The position numbers were made by a program, and so were the translations under genes. A stretch of DNA of 64,000 nt from Mycolicibacterium helvum (lineage in GTDB: Bacteria; Actinomycetota; Actinomycetes; Mycobacteriales; Mycobacteriaceae): the NCBI RefSeq assembly GCF_010731895.1, contig NZ_AP022596.1, positions 4,402,001 through 4,466,000 of the forward strand. Direction: 5' to 3'. Shown here one piece after another: positions 16,632-24,356 of the stretch. Position 1 is the stretch's first letter. Every line of letters starts with the position of its first letter. The notes under the pieces are model-generated. The model saw only the letters and a program-made list of their open reading frames with translations, ran no database searches and had not been told where the DNA came from.

Positions 16632-17316
16632 GAAGAAGCGCGTTCATCTCGTCAATCTCCTTCTGCTGACTGCTCGTGATCGACGTCGCCAGCGCGATGA
16701 CCGCCGCGGACTGGCCCGCGCCGATCTCCCGCTGCGACATCGTGATCGCGCCCTGATGGTGCGCGATCATCTGGGTGAGGAACAACTTGCTGGCCGCAGC
16801 CCCCTGGGCGTTGCGCAGGGCATCCATATCGCCGTCCGACATCATGCCCATGCCCGATCCCATTCCGGGCATCCCTGGCATCCCGGGCATTCCGGACGTA
16901 CCAGGCATGCCGGGCATTCCGGACGTACCGCCGTGCCCGGGCATGTCACCCATGTCGCCAGGCATCATCGGCATCGCCGGCACGCCCCATTGCGCGAGCC
17001 AGCCCTGCATCTGCTGGATCTCTGGAGTCTGTGCTGCTTTGATCCGGTTGGCCAGGTCGATCACCCGTGGGTCGATGCCCGTCTTGCCCAGGATGACGTC
17101 GCTCATCTCGATGGCCTGCTGATGGTGGGGGATCATGTGCTGGGTGAACATGACGTCGACGTTGTTGTGCGCCTGATTGGCCGGTGCCGGTGCGGTGGTG
17201 CTCGTCGCCGCGGTGGCGCTGCCACCGGCCGCGGGTTTCGTCCCGCCCTCACAAGCGCCCAGTGTGATCACCGCCGCTAGTGCCGTCGCAACAACGGCTA
17301 TGTGCCGGGTGTGCAT
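16621..17316 (-). CDS. DUF305 lipoprotein with Met-rich repeat
   Basis: A 231-residue exported lipoprotein: signal peptide with lipobox TLGAC (Cys22), a Thr/Ala/Pro linker, and a DUF305 ferritin-like helical domain with two metal-type motifs, FTQHMIPHHQQAIEMS (about 57-72) and LTQMIAHHQGAITMS (about 180-194). Between them is a Met/Gly/Pro-rich insert (about 120-160) built from GMPGMP units, as in periplasmic copper-binding proteins. DUF305 proteins have been tied to copper and silver handling. It faces the two-component genes and is a likely target of that system. No full-length start alternative is better than ATG 17316. Confidence 0.85.
   Translation of the reverse strand: MHTRHIAVVATALAAVITLGACEGGTKPAAGGSATAATSTTAPAPANQAHNNVDVMFTQHMIPHHQQAIEMSDVILGKTGIDPRVIDLANRIKAAQTPEIQQMQGWLAQWGVPAMPMMPGDMGDMPGHGGTSGMPGMPGTSGMPGMPGMPGMGSGMGMMSDGDMDALRNAQGAAASKLFLTQMIAHHQGAITMSQREIGAGQSAAVIALATSITSSQQKEIDEMNALLPTL
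16885..16929 (-). repeat. 27-bp-period direct repeat coding the GMPGMP insert
   Basis: An 18-bp sequence starting GGGCATTCCGG is perfectly repeated at 16885-16902 and 16912-16929 (period 27 bp, nine codons GTSGMPGMP). Perfect identity suggests recent unit duplication and likely length variation between strains. Confidence 0.9.
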
Positions 17317-17410
17317 CGTCGATGCGTCCTTCCTCGAGCTTGGCGCGGACCGCCTCCTCGCGCTCCGTCACTCTCGAGGGTTCTCGCCGCTCATAGGGCT
17401 TCTCTAGTGC

Positions 17411-17431
17411 TTCGATGAAGATTCGATGAAG
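17411..17431 (+). promoter_or_regulatory. 11-bp-period direct repeat, candidate response-regulator site
   Basis: TTCGATGAAG occurs at 17411-17420 and 17422-17431, one helical turn apart, the usual layout of OmpR/PhoB-family binding sites. It lies 95-115 bp upstream of the DUF305 lipoprotein start (opposite strand) and shortly before the leader promoter at 17449. The nearest regulator of that family is at 14806. Confidence 0.4.
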
Positions 17432-17448
17432 GGCCCCGGGAAACTCGG

Positions 17449-17478
17449 TTGCACCCGCCGCGCGGCGAGGTCTACCAT
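17449..17478 (+). promoter_or_regulatory. Sigma-A-type promoter for the leader/LeuA-domain gene
   Basis: TTGCAC (17449-17454) and TACCAT (17473-17478) are 18 bp apart, a good mycobacterial -35/-10 pair. Transcription would start at about 17485-17486, directly on the GTG of the leader peptide, giving a leaderless message. Confidence 0.55.
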
Positions 17479-17485
17479 CGCCAAC

Positions 17486-17530
17486 GTGCATCGTGCGCTT
17501 GTCGTAGTAGCTACCCGCAGCGGGGTCTGA
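17486..17530 (+). CDS. 14-residue valine-rich leader peptide
   Basis: A GTG-start frame reading MHRALVVVATRSGV then TGA. It contains Leu and three consecutive Val codons that sit exactly at the 5' arm of a long hairpin (17501-17567) before the LeuA-domain gene. This is the arrangement of ribosome-mediated attenuators of branched-chain amino-acid genes in actinobacteria. It is too short for ordinary gene callers. The function is inferred from position and codon content. Confidence 0.6.
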   Translation: MHRALVVVATRSGV

Positions 17531-17567
17531 TCCAGACCGACCCCCCGCTGTGGGTCGAAACTACGAC
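17501..17567 (+). promoter_or_regulatory. Attenuator-like long hairpin overlapping the leader peptide
   Basis: The 5' arm GTCGTAGT (17501-17508) plus ACCCGCAGCGGGG pairs with CCCCGCTGTGGGT and ACTACGAC (ending 17567). The lower stem is made by the leader's Val codons. A ribosome stalled there for lack of charged tRNA-Val would prevent it forming. No U-tract follows, so it may work by sequestration or Rho rather than as a simple terminator. Confidence 0.55.
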
Positions 17568-17602
17568 GTCGGTCAGCCTCCGCTCGACGAGAAGACCGAT
17601 TC

Positions 17603-18070
17603 ATGACTCCGCACAGCACCCCCATTTCTGAACTTTCTCCGCACTTCTGCGCGCCATTGCCGATCGGGCTGCGCGAACATGCTCAAACCATGCCGTGGAG
17701 TGCGTTCACTGCCACCTACAGCCCGAGCGGCGGCCCGGTTCGTCTGGGCGCCTGGGAATGCGATGACGTGTCCCGGCTGGGCCCGCAACCCCGCCGGTTC
17801 CGTGCGACTCTGGCCGTCGGTGACCGCATCGAGACGGCGACCGCCCACGCCAGCGGTCCGGTCGCGGCGCTCACCGCGATGCTCTACGAGCGGGGGATCG
17901 GTGTGGAGATGACGCACTTTCACCAGCTGCCCTCCGGTGTGCACACCGCGACGTTCGTGCAGGGCAGCGACGGTCAACGCAGGGAGTGGGCGATGGGCTG
18001 GTCGGAAGACCCCACCCAGTCGGCGCTGCGCGCCGTCATCGCCTGCGCCAACCGCCTACTCGCCGACTGA
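17603..18070 (+). CDS. LeuA regulatory (allosteric)-domain-like protein
   Basis: A 155-residue stand-alone protein resembling the C-terminal regulatory/dimerisation domain of 2-isopropylmalate synthase: a beta strand set with ATLAVGDRIETATAHASGPVAALTAMLYERG (cited in part; about 71-101) and QSALRAVIACANRLL at the end (about 138-152). No catalytic TIM barrel is present. It could bind leucine or a related amino acid or modulate LeuA. The valine-codon leader and hairpin upstream support a link with branched-chain amino-acid control. The call rests on pattern likeness and is moderate. Confidence 0.65.
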   Translation: MTPHSTPISELSPHFCAPLPIGLREHAQTMPWSAFTATYSPSGGPVRLGAWECDDVSRLGPQPRRFRATLAVGDRIETATAHASGPVAALTAMLYERGIGVEMTHFHQLPSGVHTATFVQGSDGQRREWAMGWSEDPTQSALRAVIACANRLLAD

Positions 18071-18118
18071 GATTCCCGCCCAAACTCACGTTTCGCGCGC
18101 CTCTCGTCGACCTCGGCG

Positions 18119-19600
18119 TCAGTACAGGGGCCGCAACACGATCGGCATGCCGTCCATCGGCACCGGCATGCCCGCATAGTCATAGTGCGGTTGGTAACCC
18201 GGATGCGGCAGCTCCAGCCGGTACCTGCGCAGCAATCGGTGCATGACCGTCTTGATTTCCAGCTGTCCGAAAACCATCCCGATGCACTTGTGCGCTCCGC
18301 CGCCGAACGGGGCGAACGCGTAACGATGCCGCTTGTGTTCCGAGCGCGGTTCGGCGAAGCGACTCGGGTCGAACTTCTCCGGATCGGTCCACAGCTCGGG
18401 CAGCCGGTGGTTGAGGCCGGGCCAGACGTTGACGTTGGTGCCGGCCGGGATGAAGTAGCCCAGCAACTCGGTGTCGCGCACCGCCTGGCGCACGTTGAAC
18501 GGCAGCGGGGTGACCATGCGCAGCGACTCGTTGATCACCAGGTCGAGCGTTTCCAGCTTCTCCAGGGCTTCGATGTCGAGCGGTCCGTCGCCGAGCCGGT
18601 CCGACTCGTCGCGGCAACGCTCCTGCCACTCGGGGTTTGCGGCGAGCTGATTGGCCATCGTGGTCAGTGTCGACGTCGAGGTGTCGTGGGCCGCCATCAT
18701 CAGGAAGATCATGTGGTTGACGATGTCGTCGTCGGTGAACGTATTGCCCTCGTCGTCGGAGGTGTGGCACAACACCGTCAGCATGTCGGTGCCCTCGGCT
18801 CTGCGGCGCTCCTTGAGTCGCTCAGTGAAGTAGTCCTCCAGCACCTTGCGGGCCTGCAGGCCCCGCCACCACTTGAACGGCGGAACGCCGGTACGGATGA
18901 TCGCCCCACCGGCGCGGGTGGTCGTGGTGAACGCCTGATTCACCTTGGTCACCAGGTCGTGGTCCGATCCGGGTTCGTGGCCCATGAACACCACCGAGGC
19001 GATGTCGAGGGTGAGCTCCTTGACCGCCGGATGGAACAGGAAACGCGGATCGTTGGTCACCCAGTCGTCGGCGATGACCTGTGAGGCGACCCGGTCAATG
19101 TGCTCGACGTAGCCGGACAGCCGGGTGCGGGTGAACGCCTCCTGCATGATGCGGCGGTGGTACATGTGCTCGTCGAAATCGAGCAACATCAGTCCCCGGT
19201 TGAAGAACGGTCCGATGACCGGGTGCCAGCCCTTCTGCGAGAAGTCCTTGTTCTTGTTGGAGAACACCGCCTGGGTGGCGTCCGGGCCCAACGCCGTCAC
19301 CGCGGGCAGGGCCGGGGAGTACGCGTAGTGGATCGGGCCGTGCTTGCGGTAGACCTCCAGCAGGAAGTCGGGACCGCCGCGGAACGTCTCGACCATGTGG
19401 CCGAGCAGAGGCAGGCCCGAATCGCCCATGACTGTCTTGAGGCCACTGCCCGCGGGCGGCTCGGCCAGCGCGAACTGCGGCCAGTCGCGCTCGCGCAGCC
19501 GTTTCTCGACCGCGCCCATCCCGGGGATGGTGTTCAGCGTCGGCGTGAACCGACGACGGGCCTGATCTAGCAGGTAGTGCGGGGTACTGATGGTGGCCAT
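18119..19600 (-). CDS. cyp136: Cytochrome P450 CYP136
   Basis: A 493-residue P450. The I-helix oxygen-activation motif is MMAAHDTSTS, the K-helix ExxR is NESLRMV, and the heme loop is FAPFGGGAHKCIG with the thiolate Cys. The family and symbol are assigned from overall sequence and from the conserved order P450-TetR-SDR-dinB2-TetR-FMN reductase (M. tuberculosis Rv3059 to Rv3054c). The substrate is unknown; CYP136 is CYP51-like in some features and may act on sterols or lipids. ATG 19600 with GAGGAG upstream is the start; the open frame extends further but is unlikely to be used. It is divergent from the TetR gene. Confidence 0.9.
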   Translation of the reverse strand: MATISTPHYLLDQARRRFTPTLNTIPGMGAVEKRLRERDWPQFALAEPPAGSGLKTVMGDSGLPLLGHMVETFRGGPDFLLEVYRKHGPIHYAYSPALPAVTALGPDATQAVFSNKNKDFSQKGWHPVIGPFFNRGLMLLDFDEHMYHRRIMQEAFTRTRLSGYVEHIDRVASQVIADDWVTNDPRFLFHPAVKELTLDIASVVFMGHEPGSDHDLVTKVNQAFTTTTRAGGAIIRTGVPPFKWWRGLQARKVLEDYFTERLKERRRAEGTDMLTVLCHTSDDEGNTFTDDDIVNHMIFLMMAAHDTSTSTLTTMANQLAANPEWQERCRDESDRLGDGPLDIEALEKLETLDLVINESLRMVTPLPFNVRQAVRDTELLGYFIPAGTNVNVWPGLNHRLPELWTDPEKFDPSRFAEPRSEHKRHRYAFAPFGGGAHKCIGMVFGQLEIKTVMHRLLRRYRLELPHPGYQPHYDYAGMPVPMDGMPIVLRPLY

Positions 19601-19727
19601 CGACGCTCCTCGGGAACTGGGCATGGGCATATTCATGGCGCGGTACGACAGGGTTGCTCCATCCTGGCCACCGTTCTTGACGCCTGTCAAGTTTCATTTG
19701 CGCGCCGGCGTGGTGCAAGGTGAACGG

Positions 19728-20366
19728 GTGACCGCGCAGCATGAGCCCGTCGAGGTGCCCCGTCGCCGCGGCGACAAGCAGCGGCATGCCATCGTCGCGG
19801 CCGTGCGCGAATTGCTCGAAGAGAAGCCGTTCGCCGAGTTATCGGTCAGCACTATCAGTGACCGGGCCGGTGTCGCCCGGTCCGGCTTCTATTTCTACTT
19901 CGACTCCAAGTACGCCGTGTTGGCCCATATCGTCGGCGAGGCCGCGCACGAACTCGAGGAACTCACTCACCAGTTCGCGCCGCGCGGCGCCGATGAGACG
20001 CCGACGGCCTTCGCCAAGCGGATGGTCCGCAGCGCCGCCGCGGTCTACGCGCACAACGACCCGGTGATGTCGGCGTGTAACGCCGCCCGCCAAACCGACG
20101 CCGAGATCCGGGAGATCCTGGACGGCTACAACGATGCGGTGATTGATCAGATCGTGCCGATCGTCGAGGCCGAGATCTACAACCACACTGCCGACCCGAT
20201 CACCGACGATATCCGCGGCCTGGTCCGCACCCTGGTGGCGACGACGGCGTTCACGCTGTCCGGCGAGTCCGCCTTCGTCGGGCCCGAGAAGAACGTGGAC
20301 CGCTCGGTCCAGGTTCTCGAGAGCCTCTGGCTGCATGCGCTCTGGGGCGGACAGGTCGGCGACTAG
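19728..20366 (+). CDS. TetR-family regulator (Rv3058c-like)
   Basis: A 212-residue TetR protein: HTH with IVAAVRELLEEKPFAELS and STISDRAGVARSGFYFYF, then a ligand domain (about 75-205). GTG 19728 after AAGGTGAACG is chosen; the open frame runs back to 19590 across the P450 promoter. It is divergent from CYP136 and three bases before the SDR gene, so it probably represses both. The effector is likely the P450 substrate. Confidence 0.85.
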   Translation: MTAQHEPVEVPRRRGDKQRHAIVAAVRELLEEKPFAELSVSTISDRAGVARSGFYFYFDSKYAVLAHIVGEAAHELEELTHQFAPRGADETPTAFAKRMVRSAAAVYAHNDPVMSACNAARQTDAEIREILDGYNDAVIDQIVPIVEAEIYNHTADPITDDIRGLVRTLVATTAFTLSGESAFVGPEKNVDRSVQVLESLWLHALWGGQVGD

Positions 20367-20369
20367 CCC

Positions 20370-21239
20370 ATGGCTGACGGCTTCGCGGGTAAAAGGGTGC
20401 TCATCACCGGCGCGGCCAGCGGTATCGGCCGGTCCACCGCGCTTCGGCTGGCTCGAGAGGGCGCCGAACTGTATCTGACCGACCTCAACGCCGACGGACT
20501 CGAACAGACCGTGGACGATGCCCGTGCGCTGGGTGCCTTGGTGCCCGCGCATCGTGCCCTCGATATCGCCGATTACGACGCGGTCGCCGGATTCGCCGCC
20601 GACATCCACACTCACCACCCGGCGATGGACATCGTGATGAACATCGCCGGTATCTCGGCCTGGGGCACCGTCGAACAACTCACCCACCGGCACTGGCGGT
20701 CGATGATCGACGTCAACCTGATGGGCCCGATCCACGTCATCGAGACCTTCCTGCCGCCGATGGTCGCCGCGGGGCGGGGTGGTCAGCTGGTCAACGTGTC
20801 CTCGGCCGCTGGTCTGGTCGCCTTGCCGTGGCATGCCGCCTACAGTGCGAGTAAGTATGGGCTACGCGGACTTTCGGAAGTTCTGCGCTTCGATCTCGCC
20901 CGTCACGACATTGGTGTCTCCCTCGTGGTGCCCGGCGCGGTCGACACACCCCTGGTACGCACCGTGCAGATCGTCGGTGTGGACCGGGACCACCCGAAGG
21001 TGCAGCGGTGGGTCCGGCTTTTCAGCGGTCACGCCGTGACGCCGGAGAAGGTCGCCGACAACATCTTGGCCGGGATCACCAAGAACCGCTTCCTGATCTA
21101 CACCTCGCCAGATATCCGCGCGCTCTACGCATTCAAGCGGCTGGCGTGGTGGCCCTATAGCGTGGCGATGCGGCGGGTCAACGTGTTCTTCACCCGGGCG
21201 CTGCGGCCGCGGAGCGCAACCTTCACGCCGCCGGGCTGA
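20370..21239 (+). CDS. Short-chain dehydrogenase/reductase (Rv3057c-like)
   Basis: A 289-residue classical SDR: TGAASGIG (14-21), MNIAGIS (NAG-type), catalytic Ser in VNVSSAAGL and YSASK. A C-terminal extension (about 235-289) with KRLAWWPYSVAMRRVNVFF is amphipathic and may touch membrane. It immediately follows the TetR gene and is likely co-transcribed. With CYP136 it may oxidise an alcohol made by the P450. Confidence 0.88.
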   Translation: MADGFAGKRVLITGAASGIGRSTALRLAREGAELYLTDLNADGLEQTVDDARALGALVPAHRALDIADYDAVAGFAADIHTHHPAMDIVMNIAGISAWGTVEQLTHRHWRSMIDVNLMGPIHVIETFLPPMVAAGRGGQLVNVSSAAGLVALPWHAAYSASKYGLRGLSEVLRFDLARHDIGVSLVVPGAVDTPLVRTVQIVGVDRDHPKVQRWVRLFSGHAVTPEKVADNILAGITKNRFLIYTSPDIRALYAFKRLAWWPYSVAMRRVNVFFTRALRPRSATFTPPG

Positions 21240-21267
21240 ACCCGCGCGGCTTTCGCGCCGAAATCGC

Positions 21268-22323
21268 TCAAAGAGGCGGGGCCAATTCCAGGCGGACGCC
21301 GAGCAGACGGATCGGCCGGTCGAGCTCGAAGAGATCGAGCACCCGCAGAGCCGCGGCCGTGATCACCTCGGCGTCGACGCTCGACTGGTCGAGTTTGCGG
21401 ATCTTGGTTCGCGTGTAGAAAGTGTTGGTGCGCACCGTGACGGCCACGCGGGTGACGATGCGTGACTGGGCTACCACGTCTGCCAGGGCCTGGCGGGCGA
21501 GATCGACGACGGCGGCGTCCAGCTCGGGGCGTTCAGTCAGATCGCGCGGGAAGGTCACCACATGGCTGCGCGAGCGGGGAATCCACGGCTCGGCGCTGAC
21601 CGTCGCGTCCCCGCCGCCCTTGGCCAGCAGCAACAGCCACAATCCAGTGCGTGGACCGAAGGTGGCGGTCAGTAGCTCGGCGTCGGAGTTGGCGAGCTGT
21701 CGCACTGATGTAATGCCCAGGCTGTCAAGCTTTTTCGTGGTCTTGGGACCCACGCCCCAGAGTGCGTCCACCGGGCGAGCGCCCATCACGTCCATCCAGT
21801 TGGCGTCGGTGAGGGTGTAGACGCCGTCAGGCTTGCCGAAGCCGGTCGCCACCTTGGCGCGCTGCTTGTTGTCGCTGATGCCCACCGAACACGCCAGCCC
21901 GGTCTCGGCCGCGATCGTCGTGCGGACCCGCTCGGCCAGTTCCACCGGGTCGGCGACGTGCGCTCCGATATAGGCCTCGTCCCAGCCCCACACCTCGACG
22001 GGATGGCCAAGATCGCGCAGCAGACCCATCACCTGATCGGATGCCTCGTCATAGGCGGCCGGGTCGGACGGCAGGAACGTCGCATCCGGACAGCGGCGGG
22101 CGGCAGCGCGCAACGGCATCCCGGCGTGCACCCCGAACCCGCGGGCCTCGTAGGACGCGCACGTCACGACCTTGCGGGGTTCGGTGGGATCGCCACTGCC
22201 GCCGACGATCACGGGCAGGCCTACCAGTTCGGGGTGGCGGCGCAGCTCGACAGAGGCCAGGAACTGATCGAGGTCCACGTGCAGGACCCACGGTCGGGAT
22301 TCTGGGCTGGTCAATGTCCGCAC
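21268..22323 (-). CDS. dinB2: Y-family DNA polymerase DinB2
   Basis: A 351-residue DinB/Pol IV-type translesion polymerase (M. tuberculosis Rv3056 position). Catalytic acids lie in VDLDQF (16-21) and WGWDEAYIG (112-120); the palm/finger and little-finger domains are full length. The residue that normally blocks ribonucleotides (Tyr/Phe after DxDxF) is Leu22 in DLDQFLASVE, as in M. smegmatis DinB2, which readily inserts ribonucleotides. No C-terminal beta-clamp peptide is visible. GTG 22323 overlaps the end of the TetR gene; TTG 22314 (TTGA overlap) is an equal alternative. Confidence 0.9.
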   Translation of the reverse strand: MRTLTSPESRPWVLHVDLDQFLASVELRRHPELVGLPVIVGGSGDPTEPRKVVTCASYEARGFGVHAGMPLRAAARRCPDATFLPSDPAAYDEASDQVMGLLRDLGHPVEVWGWDEAYIGAHVADPVELAERVRTTIAAETGLACSVGISDNKQRAKVATGFGKPDGVYTLTDANWMDVMGARPVDALWGVGPKTTKKLDSLGITSVRQLANSDAELLTATFGPRTGLWLLLLAKGGGDATVSAEPWIPRSRSHVVTFPRDLTERPELDAAVVDLARQALADVVAQSRIVTRVAVTVRTNTFYTRTKIRKLDQSSVDAEVITAAALRVLDLFELDRPIRLLGVRLELAPPL

Positions 22324-22916
22324 AACTTGCGCGCGACGCTGTCCCAGGCGTCGCCGAGGGCGTCGAGCGTGCGGCCGCGCTCGAGTTGATGGTTGACGTA
22401 GTCGGCATCCAGAAGCGCCAGCAGCGCGTCAGCCTGGGCGTCGAGATCGCCGGTGGTGCTTGCGGATTCGAGTAGTACTCGCAGATGGGTGTGCATCACG
22501 GCCAGTGGGGCGTTATGGCGGGTATCGGGATCTCGGTTGGCTTCCGACAGCAGCTCGCGATGGGTTTGTGCGAAACGCAGCCGCTCGCGGCCGAAGGCCA
22601 GCAGTCGCTGCAGGGGAGGGCCGTCGGGGCCTAACGGCGGTGGCCCGAACAGGAAGGCTTGCTGGATGGCGCGCTCGTCCTCGTCGAGCAGGACCATCAT
22701 CAGGCCGGCGCGGCTGCCGAAGCGGCGGAACACCGTGCCTTTGCCCACACCCGCTGCTGCAGCGATATCGTCCATGGAGACGTTGTCGGCGCCGCGTTCG
22801 GCGATCAGGGTGCGGGCCGCGTCGAGTAGAAGTAGCCGGTTGCGGGCTGCGTCGCCGCGTTCTTGTGGCGCGGAAACCGGCAGCTCTCTGGCCTGTTCGA
22901 TCGCACTCACCCCCAT
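22311..22916 (-). CDS. TetR-family regulator (Rv3055-like)
   Basis: A 201-residue TetR protein with HTH LLDAARTLIAERGADNVSM and DIAAAAGVGKGTVFRRFG, then a helical ligand domain. It is divergent from the FMN reductase at 22998. A perfect 8+8 inverted repeat lies between them and is the probable operator. Its 3' end overlaps the dinB2 start, so polymerase expression may depend on this promoter. Confidence 0.87.
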   Translation of the reverse strand: MGVSAIEQARELPVSAPQERGDAARNRLLLLDAARTLIAERGADNVSMDDIAAAAGVGKGTVFRRFGSRAGLMMVLLDEDERAIQQAFLFGPPPLGPDGPPLQRLLAFGRERLRFAQTHRELLSEANRDPDTRHNAPLAVMHTHLRVLLESASTTGDLDAQADALLALLDADYVNHQLERGRTLDALGDAWDSVARKLCGH

Positions 22917-22937
22917 ACTTTAGCTCAGCGGGAAATA

Positions 22938-22957
22938 AACCGGACCGCAGTCCGGTT
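22938..22957 (+). promoter_or_regulatory. Perfect palindrome, probable TetR operator
   Basis: AACCGGAC, four spacer bases CGCA, then GTCCGGTT. Size, symmetry and position between the divergent TetR and FMN reductase genes are those of a TetR-family operator. Confidence 0.7.
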
Positions 22958-22997
22958 ATGCTGTGCGAGTATCTCGGACGACTGAGAGGATTGCGAC

Positions 22998-23540
22998 ATG
23001 GCGGATATCAAGGTTCTGACACTGGTAGGCAGCCTCCGGGCGGCATCGGTCAATCGCCAGCTCGCCGAGCTGGCAGCGGAGGCGGCGCCCGACGGCGTCA
23101 CGCTGACCATCTATGAGGGTCTGGGCGACCTGCCGTTCTACAACGAAGACATCGATACTGACGATGCACCCGCCGCCGTGGTCTCGCTGCGGGCGGCCGC
23201 CGCGGACGCCGACGCCGCGCTGGTGGTGACACCCGAATACAACGCGAGCATTCCGGGCGTGCTGAAGAACGCCATCGACTGGCTGTCGCGGCCGTTCGGC
23301 AACGGCGCGCTCAAGGACAAGCCGCTGGCCGTCATCGGTGCCTCGTTCGGCCAGTACGGCGGGGTGTGGGCCCACGACGAGACGCGCAAGTCGTTCGGGG
23401 TCGCCGGGCCTCGGGTGGTGGAGTCGGTCAAGTTGTCCGTGCCGGCCAAGACGCTCGACGGCAAGCATCCGCGGGAGAACGCCGAGGTCGCCGCCGCCGT
23501 GCGCGATGTGGTCGGCAAGCTCGCCGCCGAGGTGGCCTGA
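22998..23540 (+). CDS. NADPH-dependent FMN reductase (Rv3054c-like)
   Basis: A 180-residue flavodoxin-fold NAD(P)H:FMN/quinone reductase. The FMN phosphate loop is GSLRAASVNRQLAE (11-24) and the ring contact TPEYNASIPGVLKNAIDW is the classic family motif. It may keep quinones or flavins reduced. It is divergent from and probably repressed by the TetR at 22311 through the palindrome at 22938. Confidence 0.9.
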   Translation: MADIKVLTLVGSLRAASVNRQLAELAAEAAPDGVTLTIYEGLGDLPFYNEDIDTDDAPAAVVSLRAAAADADAALVVTPEYNASIPGVLKNAIDWLSRPFGNGALKDKPLAVIGASFGQYGGVWAHDETRKSFGVAGPRVVESVKLSVPAKTLDGKHPRENAEVAAAVRDVVGKLAAEVA

Positions 23541-23551
23541 CCCGCCGTCGT

Positions 23552-23599
23552 CTAGACGGTCCGCAAACTGCCGCCGTCGATGACGTATTCCGCTCCGGT
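23552..23599 (-). pseudogene. Remnant of an SDR C-terminus
   Basis: Sixteen codons reading TGAEYVIDGGSLRTV then stop, the typical last strand of a classical short-chain dehydrogenase. Upstream in the same frame the likeness is lost within a few codons. A deleted gene has left only its tail here. Confidence 0.5.
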
Positions 23600-24090
23600 G
23601 CGGCGAGCGGGCGGCGCTGAGTGCGGGGGAGCGTGTTCTGCTCGGCGAGTGGTTGGCGCGGCTGGCTGAATCGGCGTGACGGGTGTTGCTGTACGGGCTC
23701 GTCGGCGGGCCGCGCATCTCGGCGTTGTCGGTCCCTGCTGGTAGACCTAGGCGCAGCCAGTGTCGCTCGGCGTGTTGTGACATGCGACACGCCGAACCGG
23801 GTGGCGCCGGGGTGCTTACGACCAGGGAATTTCAGAATTGTTATTCAGAACATGTGGTAGTTCTTCTCGCTGTCGGACACTAGGTGTAGTGTTCGACAGG
23901 CCGACAGACCCGAGACTCACAGGGCCGCCGGAACGCCGGAACCGAAGCTGAGATGTCGGTCCGAGCCGCTCCGCCAGCCAGGAATTTCACGGTCCGAAAG
24001 CTCGCTGACAGTTCGTGAGTGCCTGCGCACAGACCATCCCGTGACCGTCTTGAGTCCATCTCCATGTTTCGCTGAGGAGCTATACCGCAG
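23600..24090. other. Non-coding region upstream of nrdHIE
   Basis: About 490 bp. The left part shows no gene. The right part is the nrdH promoter region with a strong NrdR box (23877-23892), a weaker palindromic look-alike AGAAC...GTTCT at 23847-23864, and a roughly 190-nt 5' leader. TGAGGAG precedes the nrdH ATG. Confidence 0.6.
23877..23892 (+). promoter_or_regulatory. NrdR box upstream of nrdHIE
   Basis: ACACTAGGTGTAGTGT matches the NrdR consensus form ACACWA-N4-TWGTGT exactly. NrdR represses ribonucleotide reductase genes when dATP is plentiful. A second, poorer copy (GAAC...GTTC, 23848-23863) lies 29 bp upstream centre to centre. Confidence 0.8.
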
Positions 24091-24330
24091 ATGACCATCA
24101 CCGTGTACACCAAGCCCGCCTGCGTGCAGTGCAACATGACCTACAAAGCCCTGGACAAGCAGGGCCTGGCCTACGACGTCGTCGACATTTCCGAGGACGC
24201 TGAAGCCCGCGATTACGTGATGGCGATGGGCTACCTGCAGGCGCCAGTCGTGGTTGCCGGCGGTGACCACTGGTCAGGCTTCCGGCCCGACCGGATCAAC
24301 GCCCTCGCCGGCGCCGCGCTGACCGCTTAG
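24091..24330 (+). CDS. nrdH: NrdH glutaredoxin-like protein
   Basis: A 79-residue thioredoxin-fold electron donor with the redox motif CVQC (Cys11, Cys14) after YTKPA and the C-terminal WSGFRPDRI signature. It supplies electrons to the class Ib ribonucleotide reductase. First gene of nrdH-nrdI-nrdE, with a NrdR box upstream. Confidence 0.97.
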   Translation: MTITVYTKPACVQCNMTYKALDKQGLAYDVVDISEDAEARDYVMAMGYLQAPVVVAGGDHWSGFRPDRINALAGAALTA

Positions 24331-24356
24331 CGTCCGGGCGCCACGAGGAGCGAGTG

